Below are positions 26,396 to 33,008 of a stretch of DNA of 64,000 nucleotides, piece after piece. The position numbers were made by a program, and so were the translations under genes. Source of the stretch: Methanofollis tationis (GTDB lineage Archaea > Halobacteriota > Methanomicrobia > Methanomicrobiales > Methanofollaceae). The stretch lies in the NCBI RefSeq assembly GCF_013377755.1, contig NZ_JABXWR010000001.1:1003104-1067103 (forward strand), written 5' to 3'. Below the pieces are notes generated by a model, which was not told the DNA's origin, searched no databases, and saw only the letters and a program-made list of their open reading frames with translations. How positions within the stretch are numbered: position 1 is the stretch's first letter; each line of letters opens with the position of its first letter.

Positions 26396-27993
26396 GGTTT
26401 GATCCAGAAGAGCGGAAGGAACTGTCGAGGAGCGATTTCGAGACGGCATGGCACCGGGGCCCCGAGGTGCTGACGCCCCCGTCGCTTGCGGAGACCTATC
26501 CACGGAAGGCCTATACGCGGGCGGCGCCGCACCCGATCGCCGAGACGATCCAGCGCCTCCGCGAGGTGTACCTCTCGATGGGCTTCGACGAGGCCCGCGT
26601 CCCGGTGATGATCGAGGAATCGGACGTCTACCGGCAGTTCGGCCCCGAGGCGAGCGCCGTCCTGGACCGGGTCTTCTACCTGGGCGGTCTGCCGCGGCCG
26701 AACGTGGGGATCTCGGACAAGCAGCTCGATGAGATCATGGCGATCATCGCGTCGCACGAGGAGGACTTCGCCGTCGCCCCGGAGACGGTGAAAGAGAAAC
26801 TCCAGCGGACCTTCCACGCCTACAAGAAGGCGACGATCGACGGCGACGAACTGACCCACGAGATCGCCGCCGACCTCGCCATCGACGACGGCCTCGTGGT
26901 GCATATCCTGGACGCGGTCTTCCCCGAGTTTCGAAACCTCGCCCCGGAGTCGTCCAGGACGACCCTGCGCTCGCACATGACGAGCGGGTGGTTCCTCTCT
27001 CTGGGGGCGATGTGGGAGCACTACGCCCACCCGATCCGCCTCTTCTCGATCGACCGGTGCTTCCGCCGGGAGCAGGAGGAGGGGCCGACCCGCCTGATGA
27101 CCTACCACTCGGCCTCGTGCATCGTGGCCGGCGAGGACGTCACGATCGAGGACGGGAAGGCGGTCTCTGAGGCCCTGCTCTCGGCCTTCGGCTTCGAGGA
27201 CTTCCAGTTCCGGCCCGACGAGAAGCGCTCGAAATACTATATCCCCGACACCCAGACCGAGGTGTATGCAAAGCACCCCGAGATCGGGTGGGTGGAGGTC
27301 GCCACCTTCGGGATGTACTCGCCCTCGGCCCTGGGCGAGTACGGCGTCGGCGTCCCGGTGATGAACCTGGGCCTGGGCGTCGAGCGCCTGGCGATGATCC
27401 TCTACAAGTCAAACGACGTCCGGCACCTCACCTACCCGCAGTTCTTCCCCCGCAGCCTCACCGACCGCGAGATCGCGGCGGCGATCGGGCTGCGCGAGGA
27501 GCCGCGGAGCGTCGAGGGGCGGCGGCTCGTCTCCGCAATCGCCGCCACGGCGACGGCAAACGCCGCCGCTTCCGGGCCGTGCTCGTTCCTCGCCTATGAA
27601 GGGGCGTTCGCGGGGAAGAACCTCCGGGTCTTTGTGGAGGAGCCCGAGGAGAACTCGCGCCTCTGCGGCCCGGCGACCTTCAACGAGGTCTTCGTGCAGG
27701 AGGGCAAAGTGCTCGGCGTCCCCGACACCGAGAAGTTCGCGGACGTGCGGGCGAACGGGGCACCGACCGGGATCTCGTACCTCTCGGCGGCGGCGAATCT
27801 CGCCGCGGCCAGGATCGAGGAGGCGGCCCGGTGCGGGGAGGGTGTCACCGTGCAGGTGAAGATGGCGAAGACGCCTTCTGATGTGAATTTGAGGATACCG
27901 GAATGGGCGATGCGGTATATTACGGATAATAAGCGGAAGGTGGATGTGCGGGGGCCGGTGTTTTTGACGGTGCGGGGGGAAATCCTCGAATAA
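26392..27993 (+). CDS. sepS: O-phosphoseryl-tRNA(Cys) synthetase (SepRS)
   Basis: 533 aa, class II. The N-terminus with [18 protein letters not shown] and the motif 2 region [21 protein letters not shown], then [18 protein letters not shown] (motif 3), are specific to SepRS. It charges tRNA-Cys with phosphoserine, which SepCysS then converts to Cys; this route is largely confined to methanogens and Archaeoglobus. SepCysS is not in the window. It ends a run of translation genes (aRF1-ArgRS-Taw1-SepRS) with overlapping reading frames. Confidence 0.96.
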   Translation: MRFDPEERKELSRSDFETAWHRGPEVLTPPSLAETYPRKAYTRAAPHPIAETIQRLREVYLSMGFDEARVPVMIEESDVYRQFGPEASAVLDRVFYLGGLPRPNVGISDKQLDEIMAIIASHEEDFAVAPETVKEKLQRTFHAYKKATIDGDELTHEIAADLAIDDGLVVHILDAVFPEFRNLAPESSRTTLRSHMTSGWFLSLGAMWEHYAHPIRLFSIDRCFRREQEEGPTRLMTYHSASCIVAGEDVTIEDGKAVSEALLSAFGFEDFQFRPDEKRSKYYIPDTQTEVYAKHPEIGWVEVATFGMYSPSALGEYGVGVPVMNLGLGVERLAMILYKSNDVRHLTYPQFFPRSLTDREIAAAIGLREEPRSVEGRRLVSAIAATATANAAASGPCSFLAYEGAFAGKNLRVFVEEPEENSRLCGPATFNEVFVQEGKVLGVPDTEKFADVRANGAPTGISYLSAAANLAAARIEEAARCGEGVTVQVKMAKTPSDVNLRIPEWAMRYITDNKRKVDVRGPVFLTVRGEILE

Positions 27994-28001
27994 TTTTTTT
28001 G
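27991..28001 (+). terminator. T-run terminator after sepS
   Basis: The sepS stop codon runs straight into seven T residues followed by a G-run, on the coding strand. It marks the boundary between the translation operon and the accessory island. Confidence 0.5.
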
Positions 28002-28270
28002 GGGGGGCTCAATCTTCAGAAAATAGGGTCAAAAAACCATATAACGAGCACTATTTTGGACACAAACCCTTTTACTGCAGAAAGTGGAGTTAATCCCCTT
28101 CAGCATTTTTCGACATTCAATGTAATATTCAGTGTCAACTACCCCGGCCTGAAGTCCGGGGACTCCTTGCGGAGTTCGTTGAATAGTATCCGGGAAATCG
28201 CCACGCGGCACGATGTCGCGGGAAGGGGGATGGGATTGTACCGACATCTCTCCTTCGCCGGAAAAGACCG
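28002..28270. other. non-coding stretch before the island
   Basis: About 270 bases without a credible gene. Locally it is much more AT-rich than its surroundings, unlike the adjacent sepS gene. The only structured feature seen is the pair of small hairpins at 28133-28175 annotated separately. Confidence 0.5.
28133..28175. mobile_element. relic of an IS200/IS605-type terminal hairpin
   Basis: TGTCAACTACCCCGG..CCGGGG resembles the conserved end of many IS200/IS605 elements, where (T)CAACTACCCC begins a short hairpin near the element end. Here the stem is CCCCGG (28142-28147) with CCGGGG (28156-28161) around a CTGAAGT-like loop. It is followed at once by a second hairpin ACTCC-TTGC-GGAGT (28162-28175). 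No tnpA or tnpB gene is nearby, so at most this is a remnant. Confidence 0.4.
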
Positions 28271-28606
28271 CTATTCCAGCGCCAACAGGTCTTTCAAAAG
28301 AACGCTTATTGCTTCCATATCCTCGACCGAGCACCGCCCGATCTTCCGGACGAAACGATCTTCCGAGAGGGCAACAATCTGGAAGACCAGCGCCGCACTA
28401 TTAGAAGTCAGCCCGTTCTGTGAACTCTTCTCGATACCGTGGGTGTGCGGGAACGAAAAAGCCACCGGGGTCGTCGTCAGCGGGACCGCGATGGTCAGAC
28501 CCCCGTAGGCGACGGCGAGCACCACGGCAGGACGCAGCCCGCTCTGCTCGTGCCCCCGTGCGTCGGTGAGATCGACGAACCAGATATCGCCTCTGCTCCG
28601 GCGCAT
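28271..28606 (-). CDS. MazF/PemK-family endoribonuclease toxin
   Basis: 111 aa. RRGDIWFVDL-type start (MRRSRGDIWFVDLTDARG), then SGLRPAVVLAV and VPLTTTP are the MazF hallmarks; the conserved Arg of GLRPAVV and the Thr of LTT are the usual active-site residues. Such toxins cut mRNA at short sequences. The ATG sits one base after the stop of the SocA/YwgA-like gene upstream, so the two are coupled. No MazE-like antitoxin is adjacent; the upstream genes are the likely control elements. Confidence 0.85.
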   Translation of the reverse strand: MRRSRGDIWFVDLTDARGHEQSGLRPAVVLAVAYGGLTIAVPLTTTPVAFSFPHTHGIEKSSQNGLTSNSAALVFQIVALSEDRFVRKIGRCSVEDMEAISVLLKDLLALE

Positions 28607-28607
28607 C

Positions 28608-29138
28608 CTAATGCCTCATCGACTGGATACCGGATCGTTGCCACTCCTGCAGCTCGGCGTCGAGCGCCGCCCTCTCTTCGGCGGTGGGGACGAAGAGGTA
28701 CTGCTTCGCCCGGTTGACGCCCTTGACGATCTGCTCATTGGAGTAGAAGGACTTCATCCTCCGGACTGCCCGGTATGCCTGCTGCGGCGGTTGGTGCATC
28801 TCGTAGGCCAGATACCCGTAAGTAGCTCCGATCTCAAGCAGGGACGGGCTTTTGTCGAAGAGGCCGGTGAGACTGGCAACAGAGTCCGCTTCGGCGGGAG
28901 AGAGGGTGCTCTCCGTCTCGCACCGGGAAAACTCGTCGGCATGCTGGTAGTACTCCCGTGCAAGGTCCGGCGAGTAGGGCCCCCGGACGTAGAGATGAAA
29001 CGGATACGCACATTCGACACCCTTCAGCTTCAGCAGGTAAACAAGCTTCTGGGCGATGAGCCGGTGCTCGAACTGGTCTTTATCCATCCGGAATCCAGCT
29101 TCCCTGAAACAGGCAATGACTTTGCTTCTATCGTTCAC
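28608..29138 (-). CDS. SocA/YwgA-like protein, candidate antitoxin of the adjacent MazF
   Basis: About 176 aa from the GTG at 29138, which has GGTGAT just upstream; longer in-frame readings run back into the wHTH gene and look spurious. The core RLIAQKLVYLLKLKGVECA followed by FHLYVRGPYSPDL resembles the small conserved family that includes YwgA and the SocA/Panacea group, some of which are antitoxins. The C-terminal half is helical. It sits between a winged-helix regulator and a MazF toxin in one operon with overlaps or single-base gaps. Family placement is from pattern only. Confidence 0.6.
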   Translation of the reverse strand: MNDRSKVIACFREAGFRMDKDQFEHRLIAQKLVYLLKLKGVECAYPFHLYVRGPYSPDLAREYYQHADEFSRCETESTLSPAEADSVASLTGLFDKSPSLLEIGATYGYLAYEMHQPPQQAYRAVRRMKSFYSNEQIVKGVNRAKQYLFVPTAEERAALDAELQEWQRSGIQSMRH

Positions 29139-29469
29139 AGATATCACCTTCGCAGCTGAGGAGTTTGCAGAGCCAGCCCCGGACACGCCGCCACTCGCCG
29201 AGCCCTTCCTGGGTGATGGCGTAGAGCTCCAGTTCCTTCCCTTCAAGCGTCACCTTCTCGGAGCGGAGGTATCCCATCTCGACAAGTTTCTTGAGGTTTG
29301 CGTAGAGCACGCCGTCGCTCAGGTTCAGCCCGGCTTTGAGCTGCCGTGCGGTGGCCCCGTCCTCGCCGAGCTCGGAGAGCGCCCAGAGTATCTCCAGGCG
29401 CACCCGGGAGATGAGGGTGCTGTTCACGTCCTCGGATTCTTCCACAATTGCTATCAGATCATTCGGCAT
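29128..29469 (-). CDS. winged-helix transcriptional regulator (PadR/ArsR-like)
   Basis: 113 aa. RVRLEILWALSELGEDGATARQLKAGL is followed by LSDGVLYANLKKLVEMGYL and a wing KVTLEGKELELYAITQEG, a standard DNA-binding winged helix of the PadR/ArsR type. It is first in an operon with the SocA/YwgA-like gene (about 11-base overlap) and MazF, so autoregulation of a toxin locus is likely. A CTTTATCC box at about 29512 on the minus strand may be its TATA element. Confidence 0.78.
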   Translation of the reverse strand: MPNDLIAIVEESEDVNSTLISRVRLEILWALSELGEDGATARQLKAGLNLSDGVLYANLKKLVEMGYLRSEKVTLEGKELELYAITQEGLGEWRRVRGWLCKLLSCEGDICER

Positions 29470-29572
29470 AGGCGACTTTCAACTTTGAGTAGATGTTGGA
29501 GCGTGAGGGGATAAAGGATTCGGGCGGTGTTTCTTATGTGTCAGCGGGTAGTGTACTCTTACAAGGGACGCG

Positions 29573-29785
29573 ATGAAACTTCTGCAGTACCGTATCCTCC
29601 TCTGGAAGGAGGCGGAAGACAGGTATACGGTTATAATACCAACCCTTCCCAACTGCGTCACCTTCGGCGGCACGATCGAGGAGGCGATCGAGGTGTACCT
29701 GGAAGACCTGACCGACAGGGGCGAGGAGATCCCGACCGAGGAGGACACCCTCGAATATACCCTGACGGTCGAGACGTACACCTGA
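29573..29785 (+). CDS. HicB-like antitoxin, shortened copy (orphan)
   Basis: 70 aa. YRILLWKEAEDRYTVIIPTL, NCVTFGGTIEEAIEVYLEDL is the HicB partial RNase H-like fold. Compared with the intact HicB at 31518 it lacks seven residues (AMAKEAI), lost between two GAGGCGATCG repeats. From about 29653 to 29772 the DNA is otherwise nearly identical to the other copy, while the first 27 codons are different. The partner hicA is a relic, so this HicB has no cognate toxin here. Confidence 0.7.
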   Translation: MKLLQYRILLWKEAEDRYTVIIPTLPNCVTFGGTIEEAIEVYLEDLTDRGEEIPTEEDTLEYTLTVETYT

Positions 29786-29855
29786 GATTCCCGTCCTATC
29801 TCCGCAAAAAGTCATCAAAATCCTTGAAAGAGAAGAACTCGAAGATCTGAAATGA
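29778..29855 (+). pseudogene. hicA relic
   Basis: Aligning with the intact hicA at 31744 shows the ATG replaced by ACA and 147 bases (49 codons, corresponding to 31794-31940) missing. What remains is ATTCCCGTCC..CTCCGCAAAAAGTC and the last dozen codons, GAAGAACTCGAAGATCTGAA. The catalytic His of HicA is in the lost part, so the gene is dead. Confidence 0.75.
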
Positions 29856-30041
29856 TCCGATTTCACGGGCATGAATAAGGATTCTGGCCTCGTCGTCGCT
29901 TAGATGAGCATCCTTGAAATGCGCCAGCCACTCAATATCCTGCTGGTCAGGGAAGTGATGCATCAGGAACGTTGCAATAAACTGGTCGGTGTCGCGATCG
30001 GATTCAAATATCGGCGGAGAGAGGTGGGCCCGCTCCATCAA
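29856..30041 (-). pseudogene. C-terminal fragment of an AlbA-type/ATP-binding regulator
   Basis: The reading LMERAHLSPPIFESDRDTDQ.. followed by AHLSDDEARILIHAREIGS resembles the tail of Schlafen/AlbA_2-domain ATP-binding proteins, where a (E)RAGL-PPxF strand is followed by an LTDEEARALVFAREIG helix. The start codon is at best TTG, there is no N-terminal domain, and beyond residue 62 the frame is just antisense of the hicA relic. A small piece of a once larger gene. Family call is tentative. Confidence 0.4.
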
Positions 30042-30112
30042 ACCGGTGATGCGGGAGAGGATCGCAGGCGAGACGGCCTATGTCTGAGCCGGACCCTCAC
30101 TCCCTCAGCAAA
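30033..30112 (+). pseudogene. relic of the mntA 3' end and hepT 5' end
   Basis: Bases 30033-30107 match 32265-32330 of the intact mntA-hepT pair almost perfectly (CATCAAACCGGTGATG, then GATCGCAGGCGAGACGG, then the junction CCTATGTCTGAGCCGGACCC). The similarity stops at both sides, where other genes begin. It shows that a mntA-hepT unit once stood here. Confidence 0.75.
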
Positions 30113-30521
30113 GAAGCCTCTCCACAACATCCAGAAACACCTCCGCGCGCGAAACGGCATTTTTCGCTTCCTCCTCCGAGACCGTCCCCGCCACATCGTA
30201 GACCGTGATATGCCGCTTCCTCCGCATCCGGTCGAAGGCGAGCACGATCTCTCCGTCCAGGAAGAGTTCGGCAAACTTCACCACCGAGATGTGCTGGTTC
30301 GTTCCCGCCGGCCTGTAGCCTTTCGAAAACATCAGCGCCCGCCCGGCCTGGAGCATGGCGTTGTATGCAATGGTATAGGCCCAATCGCTGTTGCCCGCAA
30401 GGACGCTCCCGGCCACCCCCACGTCCCGCCGGGCAAGGCTCATCGCATTTTCCACCGCCTGCGGATCAGGCTGGAGGCGCCGGATCAACCCCTGGCGTTC
30501 CAGGTCCTCAACCTTCGCCAA
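30105..30521 (-). CDS. HEPN-domain protein, candidate toxin or partner of the adjacent nucleotidyltransferase
   Basis: 138 aa, helical. DWAYTIAYNAMLQAGRALMFSKGYRP followed by GTNQHISVVKF gives the HEPN Rx6H motif (Arg70, His77), the usual RNase-type active site. It overlaps the upstream nucleotidyltransferase gene by 14 bases. HEPN/MNT pairs are widespread archaeal toxin-antitoxin modules; here the order is NT first, HEPN second. Confidence 0.8.
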   Translation of the reverse strand: MAKVEDLERQGLIRRLQPDPQAVENAMSLARRDVGVAGSVLAGNSDWAYTIAYNAMLQAGRALMFSKGYRPAGTNQHISVVKFAELFLDGEIVLAFDRMRRKRHITVYDVAGTVSEEEAKNAVSRAEVFLDVVERLLC

Positions 30522-31068
30522 TCAGCACCACCTTCGGCCCTGCAAGCACGTTCGCCACGAACGGATCTCCGGCGGCGATCCGCCGCTCCATCTCGTCTTT
30601 CGTGAAGAGGACATAGTTGATCTCCCTCCCGAGCACCTCCTCCGCCTCCCTGACCGCTACGATCAGGCGGGCTTCGTCCACCGTCCCGACGATGAAGAGG
30701 TCGATGTCGCTTCCTGCACCGGCCTCGCTGCGGGCGAAAGAGCCGAAGATGAACATCGAGTCGATCGCCCCGATCCCGTCGAGGTGCCCGGCGATGACCT
30801 TCGCCACCCCCTCGGTCTTGAGGATCATCGAGGTGAGTTCCTCGTACAGGGGAAATGAGCGGTTCACCGTATAATAATGCGCATTTCCCCGCCGTGTGCT
30901 GGAAAGCAGCCCGATCCCCTCAAGATTCGCAAGCTCACGCCTGACGGCGTTGAGGTTCTCCCCGGTCAGGCGCCCGACCTCACGCAGGTACATCTCCCGA
31001 CCGGGATTCAGGAGGAAAAGGGTGAGGAGTTTCACCCGCGTCTTCGAGGGGATGAGCTGCTCGAGCAT
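30508..31068 (-). CDS. winged-helix + minimal nucleotidyltransferase protein (candidate antitoxin)
   Basis: 186 aa. Residues 10-70 form a winged HTH (RVKLLTLFLLNPGREMYLRE to SSTRRGNAHYYTVNR). Residues 100-175 form a nucleotidyltransferase with GS..DID: Gly109-Ser110 and Asp121/Asp123. MNT enzymes add AMP to HEPN toxins; the HTH half suggests this one also represses its own promoter. The predicted message is leaderless from a TATA box inside the palindrome at 31081-31094. Confidence 0.82.
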   Translation of the reverse strand: MLEQLIPSKTRVKLLTLFLLNPGREMYLREVGRLTGENLNAVRRELANLEGIGLLSSTRRGNAHYYTVNRSFPLYEELTSMILKTEGVAKVIAGHLDGIGAIDSMFIFGSFARSEAGAGSDIDLFIVGTVDEARLIVAVREAEEVLGREINYVLFTKDEMERRIAAGDPFVANVLAGPKVVLIGEG

Positions 31069-31080
31069 GTATCAATAATG

Positions 31081-31094
31081 TATACGATCGTATA
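31081..31094. promoter_or_regulatory. 14-bp perfect palindrome overlapping the TATA box of the NT/HEPN operon
   Basis: TATACGATCGTATA is perfectly self-complementary. On the minus strand TTTATACG within it lies 24-27 nt before the ATG at 31068, so the palindrome covers the TATA element. The winged-helix domain of the NT protein itself is the obvious candidate to bind it. Confidence 0.55.
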
Positions 31095-31164
31095 AAAAAT
31101 GTATTCAATGCCGTGCCTGATCGCGATCGCACCGGCGATCCGAACCAACCGTAATCCCCCCACC

Positions 31165-31465
31165 GTCGTCCTCAAAACCCTCAAAGACAACCTTGCCGCC
31201 CGCGTCCACGTCGCGAAGATCGGCGTCTTCGGCCCGGTCTCCCGCGGCGAACAGACACCCGCAAGCGAAATCGATATTCTGGTCGAGTTCTCCCGGCCGG
31301 TCGGCTATCTTCACCTTCATGGAGCCGGCAGACTACCCTCCAAACGACCCGGCGCTCCCCGACGCCATCAAACCGAGGATGAGGGAGCGGATCGCAGGCG
31401 AGACGGCCCCTGCCCGAGCCCGAACCCGTCCTCTATCCCAACAATATCCACCCACCACAAAACCT
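31165..31465 (+). pseudogene. decayed mntA with the 5' end of hepT
   Basis: Closely similar to 32054-32345. The catalytic GS becomes GP (VFGPVSRG), a one-base insertion shifts the frame after RPVG, about 15 bases are missing near CCCGACGCC, and the hepT ATG has become CTG (LPEPEPVLYPNN compared with MSEPDPLLYCND). Four independent lesions leave no doubt that it is dead. Confidence 0.85.
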
Positions 31466-31517
31466 ATTTCACCCATAAACCCCCCACAAAAGATCGAACC
31501 AACAGGAGAAAAGAGAC

Positions 31518-31751
31518 ATGCACCAGATCACCTATCGCATTCTTCTGCGAAAAGAGCCGGAGGGAGGCTACACCGTCACGGTGCCGACGCTCCCGGGCTG
31601 CGTCACCTTCGGCGGCACGATCGAGGAGGCGATCGCAATGGCAAAGGAGGCGATCGAGGTGTACCTGGAAGACCTGACCGACAGGGGCGAGGAGATCCCG
31701 ACCGAGGAGGACACCCTCGAATATACCCTGACGGTCGAAGCATATGCCTAA
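31518..31751 (+). CDS. hicB: HicB antitoxin
   Basis: 77 aa. The partial RNase H fold YRILLRKEPEGGYTVTVPTLPGCVTFGGTIEEAI.. is typical of HicB (written here across several blocks: YRILLRKEPEGGYTV, PTLPGCVTFGG, AIAMAKEAIEVYLEDL). It would neutralise HicA. The gene overlaps hicA by 8 bases; antitoxin-first order is the reverse of the classic hicAB but common in archaea. Confidence 0.88.
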   Translation: MHQITYRILLRKEPEGGYTVTVPTLPGCVTFGGTIEEAIAMAKEAIEVYLEDLTDRGEEIPTEEDTLEYTLTVEAYA

Positions 31752-31968
31752 AATTCCCGTCCTCTCTCCGCAAAAAGTCATCAAAATCCTTGAGGCGAAA
31801 GGATTCGTCCGTGTACGAACACGGGGCAGTCACCACCTCTATCGTCACCCCGAAACAGGGAGACGCGTGACCGTCCCGGTTCATGCAAAGGATCTGCCCA
31901 CAGGGACTCTTCTTGAAATCCTCAGACAGGCAGGGATAGAAAGAGAAGAACTCGAAGATCTGAAATGA
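31744..31968 (+). CDS. hicA: HicA mRNA interferase toxin
   Basis: 74 aa. PQKVIKILEAKGFVRVRTRG then SHHLYRHPETGRRVTVPVH is the complete HicA dsRBD-like fold; the catalytic His is in GSHH (28-31). The C-terminus EILRQAGIEREELEDL is intact. It would cleave mRNA when HicB is limiting. Overlaps hicB by 8 bases. Confidence 0.9.
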   Translation: MPKIPVLSPQKVIKILEAKGFVRVRTRGSHHLYRHPETGRRVTVPVHAKDLPTGTLLEILRQAGIEREELEDLK

Positions 31969-32023
31969 TCCGTTCTCTCTCGCCATCCACAACCTTTATC
32001 CTCCCCCCAACAGATGATCCCCC

Positions 32024-32317
32024 ATGCACTCCCGGGAAAGCGTCCTCGCCATCCTCGCCACCCTCAAAGACGACCTCGCGGTCCGCTTCCACGTCGCAAG
32101 GATCGGCGTCTTCGGCTCGGTCTCCCGCGGCGAACAGACACCCGCAAGCGACATCGATATTCTGGTCGAGTTCTCCCGGCCGGTCGGTTTTTTCACCTTC
32201 ATGGAGCTGGAAGAATACCTCTCCGAACGACCCGGCGCTCCGGTCGACCTGGTGACGCCCGACGCCATCAAGCCGGTGATGAAGGAGCGGATCGCAGGCG
32301 AGACGGCCTATGTCTGA
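32024..32317 (+). CDS. mntA: MntA-type nucleotidyltransferase antitoxin
   Basis: 97 aa. FGSVSRGEQTPASDIDILVEF holds the active site: Gly31-Ser32 with Asp43 and Asp45 (GS-x10-DxD). It is known from related systems that MntA transfers AMP to a tyrosine of the HepT toxin. The gene overlaps hepT by 8 bases. Two decayed copies lie within 2.3 kb upstream. Confidence 0.9.
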   Translation: MHSRESVLAILATLKDDLAVRFHVARIGVFGSVSRGEQTPASDIDILVEFSRPVGFFTFMELEEYLSERPGAPVDLVTPDAIKPVMKERIAGETAYV

Positions 32318-32654
32318 GCCGGACCCTCTTCTCTATTGCAACGATATTCTCGAAGCCATCGACCGCATAGAACATTATACCGGGTCAACCGGTTTTGAGG
32401 AATTCCTGCACGATACAAAGACACAGGACGCCGTGATCAGAAACCTCGAAATCATCGGGGAAGCAGTGAAAAATCTCCCGGCCACATTCAGGGAGGCGCA
32501 TCCCGGCGTCGGGGGGGATGCCGTCGCGGGGATGCGGGACAAACTCATCCACCACTACTTCGGCGTCGACATGAGGATCATCTGGGAGACGGCCCACACC
32601 GACCTCCCTCTGTTCAGGAAGCAGATCCAGGAGATCATCAAAGAAATCTCCTGA
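32310..32654 (+). CDS. hepT: HepT-family HEPN RNase toxin
   Basis: 114 aa, four-helix HEPN fold. MRDKLIHHYFGVD gives the exact RX4HXY active site and AMP-acceptor motif (Arg76, His81, Tyr83). IRNLEIIGEAVKNLPATFRE is also typical. With the overlapping mntA it forms a complete, apparently functional toxin-antitoxin pair. Confidence 0.92.
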   Translation: MSEPDPLLYCNDILEAIDRIEHYTGSTGFEEFLHDTKTQDAVIRNLEIIGEAVKNLPATFREAHPGVGGDAVAGMRDKLIHHYFGVDMRIIWETAHTDLPLFRKQIQEIIKEIS

Positions 32655-33008
32655 GAGCGCCCCACCATCATCTGGATAACTGGAGGCCCCACCATCACCG
32701 GGATCGTGGACGCCGCCCGGGAGAGCGGGGGCGTCTCCCTGATCGGCGAGGACACCGACCAGTCGTACCTCGCCCCCGCCCTCGTCGCCGCATCGGTGGT
32801 GAAGCAGATCGACGCCATCGTCTATCATGCCGTGGAGAACGAGATGGACGGGCGGTTCACGCCGGGAAGGGAGGTCTGGACGCTCCAGAACGGCGGCACC
32901 GGGCTTTTTGTCTCCCCGCGCTTCGAGGAGTATGCAGGGCTTGCCGCCGGGTGGCAGGAGCGGGCGATCGCCGCCGAGAACGACTACCTGAAGACGGCGG
33001 CGCTGTAG
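32655..33008 (+). pseudogene. C-terminal fragment of a BMP-family (Med/PnrA-like) substrate-binding protein
   Basis: The frame opens directly after the hepT stop. GIVDAARESGGVSLIGEDTD.. then LVAASVVKQIDAIVYHAV and GGTGLFVSPRF match the last third of BMP-family ABC binding proteins for nucleosides. There is no signal peptide, no N-terminal lobe and no transporter genes nearby. A 12-base direct repeat (32659-32670 and 32686-32697) marks the junction with hepT. It overlaps the convergent hydrolase gene by 25 bases. Confidence 0.65.

Noticed and set aside
27999-28508. Possible 169-aa plus-strand gene before mazF
   Set aside because: No domain, includes the IS605-like hairpins, and its second half is antisense to mazF.
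29573-31968. Spaced identical segments as a CRISPR-like array
   Set aside because: The repeated segments are long, coding and only two or three in number; they are duplicated toxin genes, not short regularly spaced repeats.
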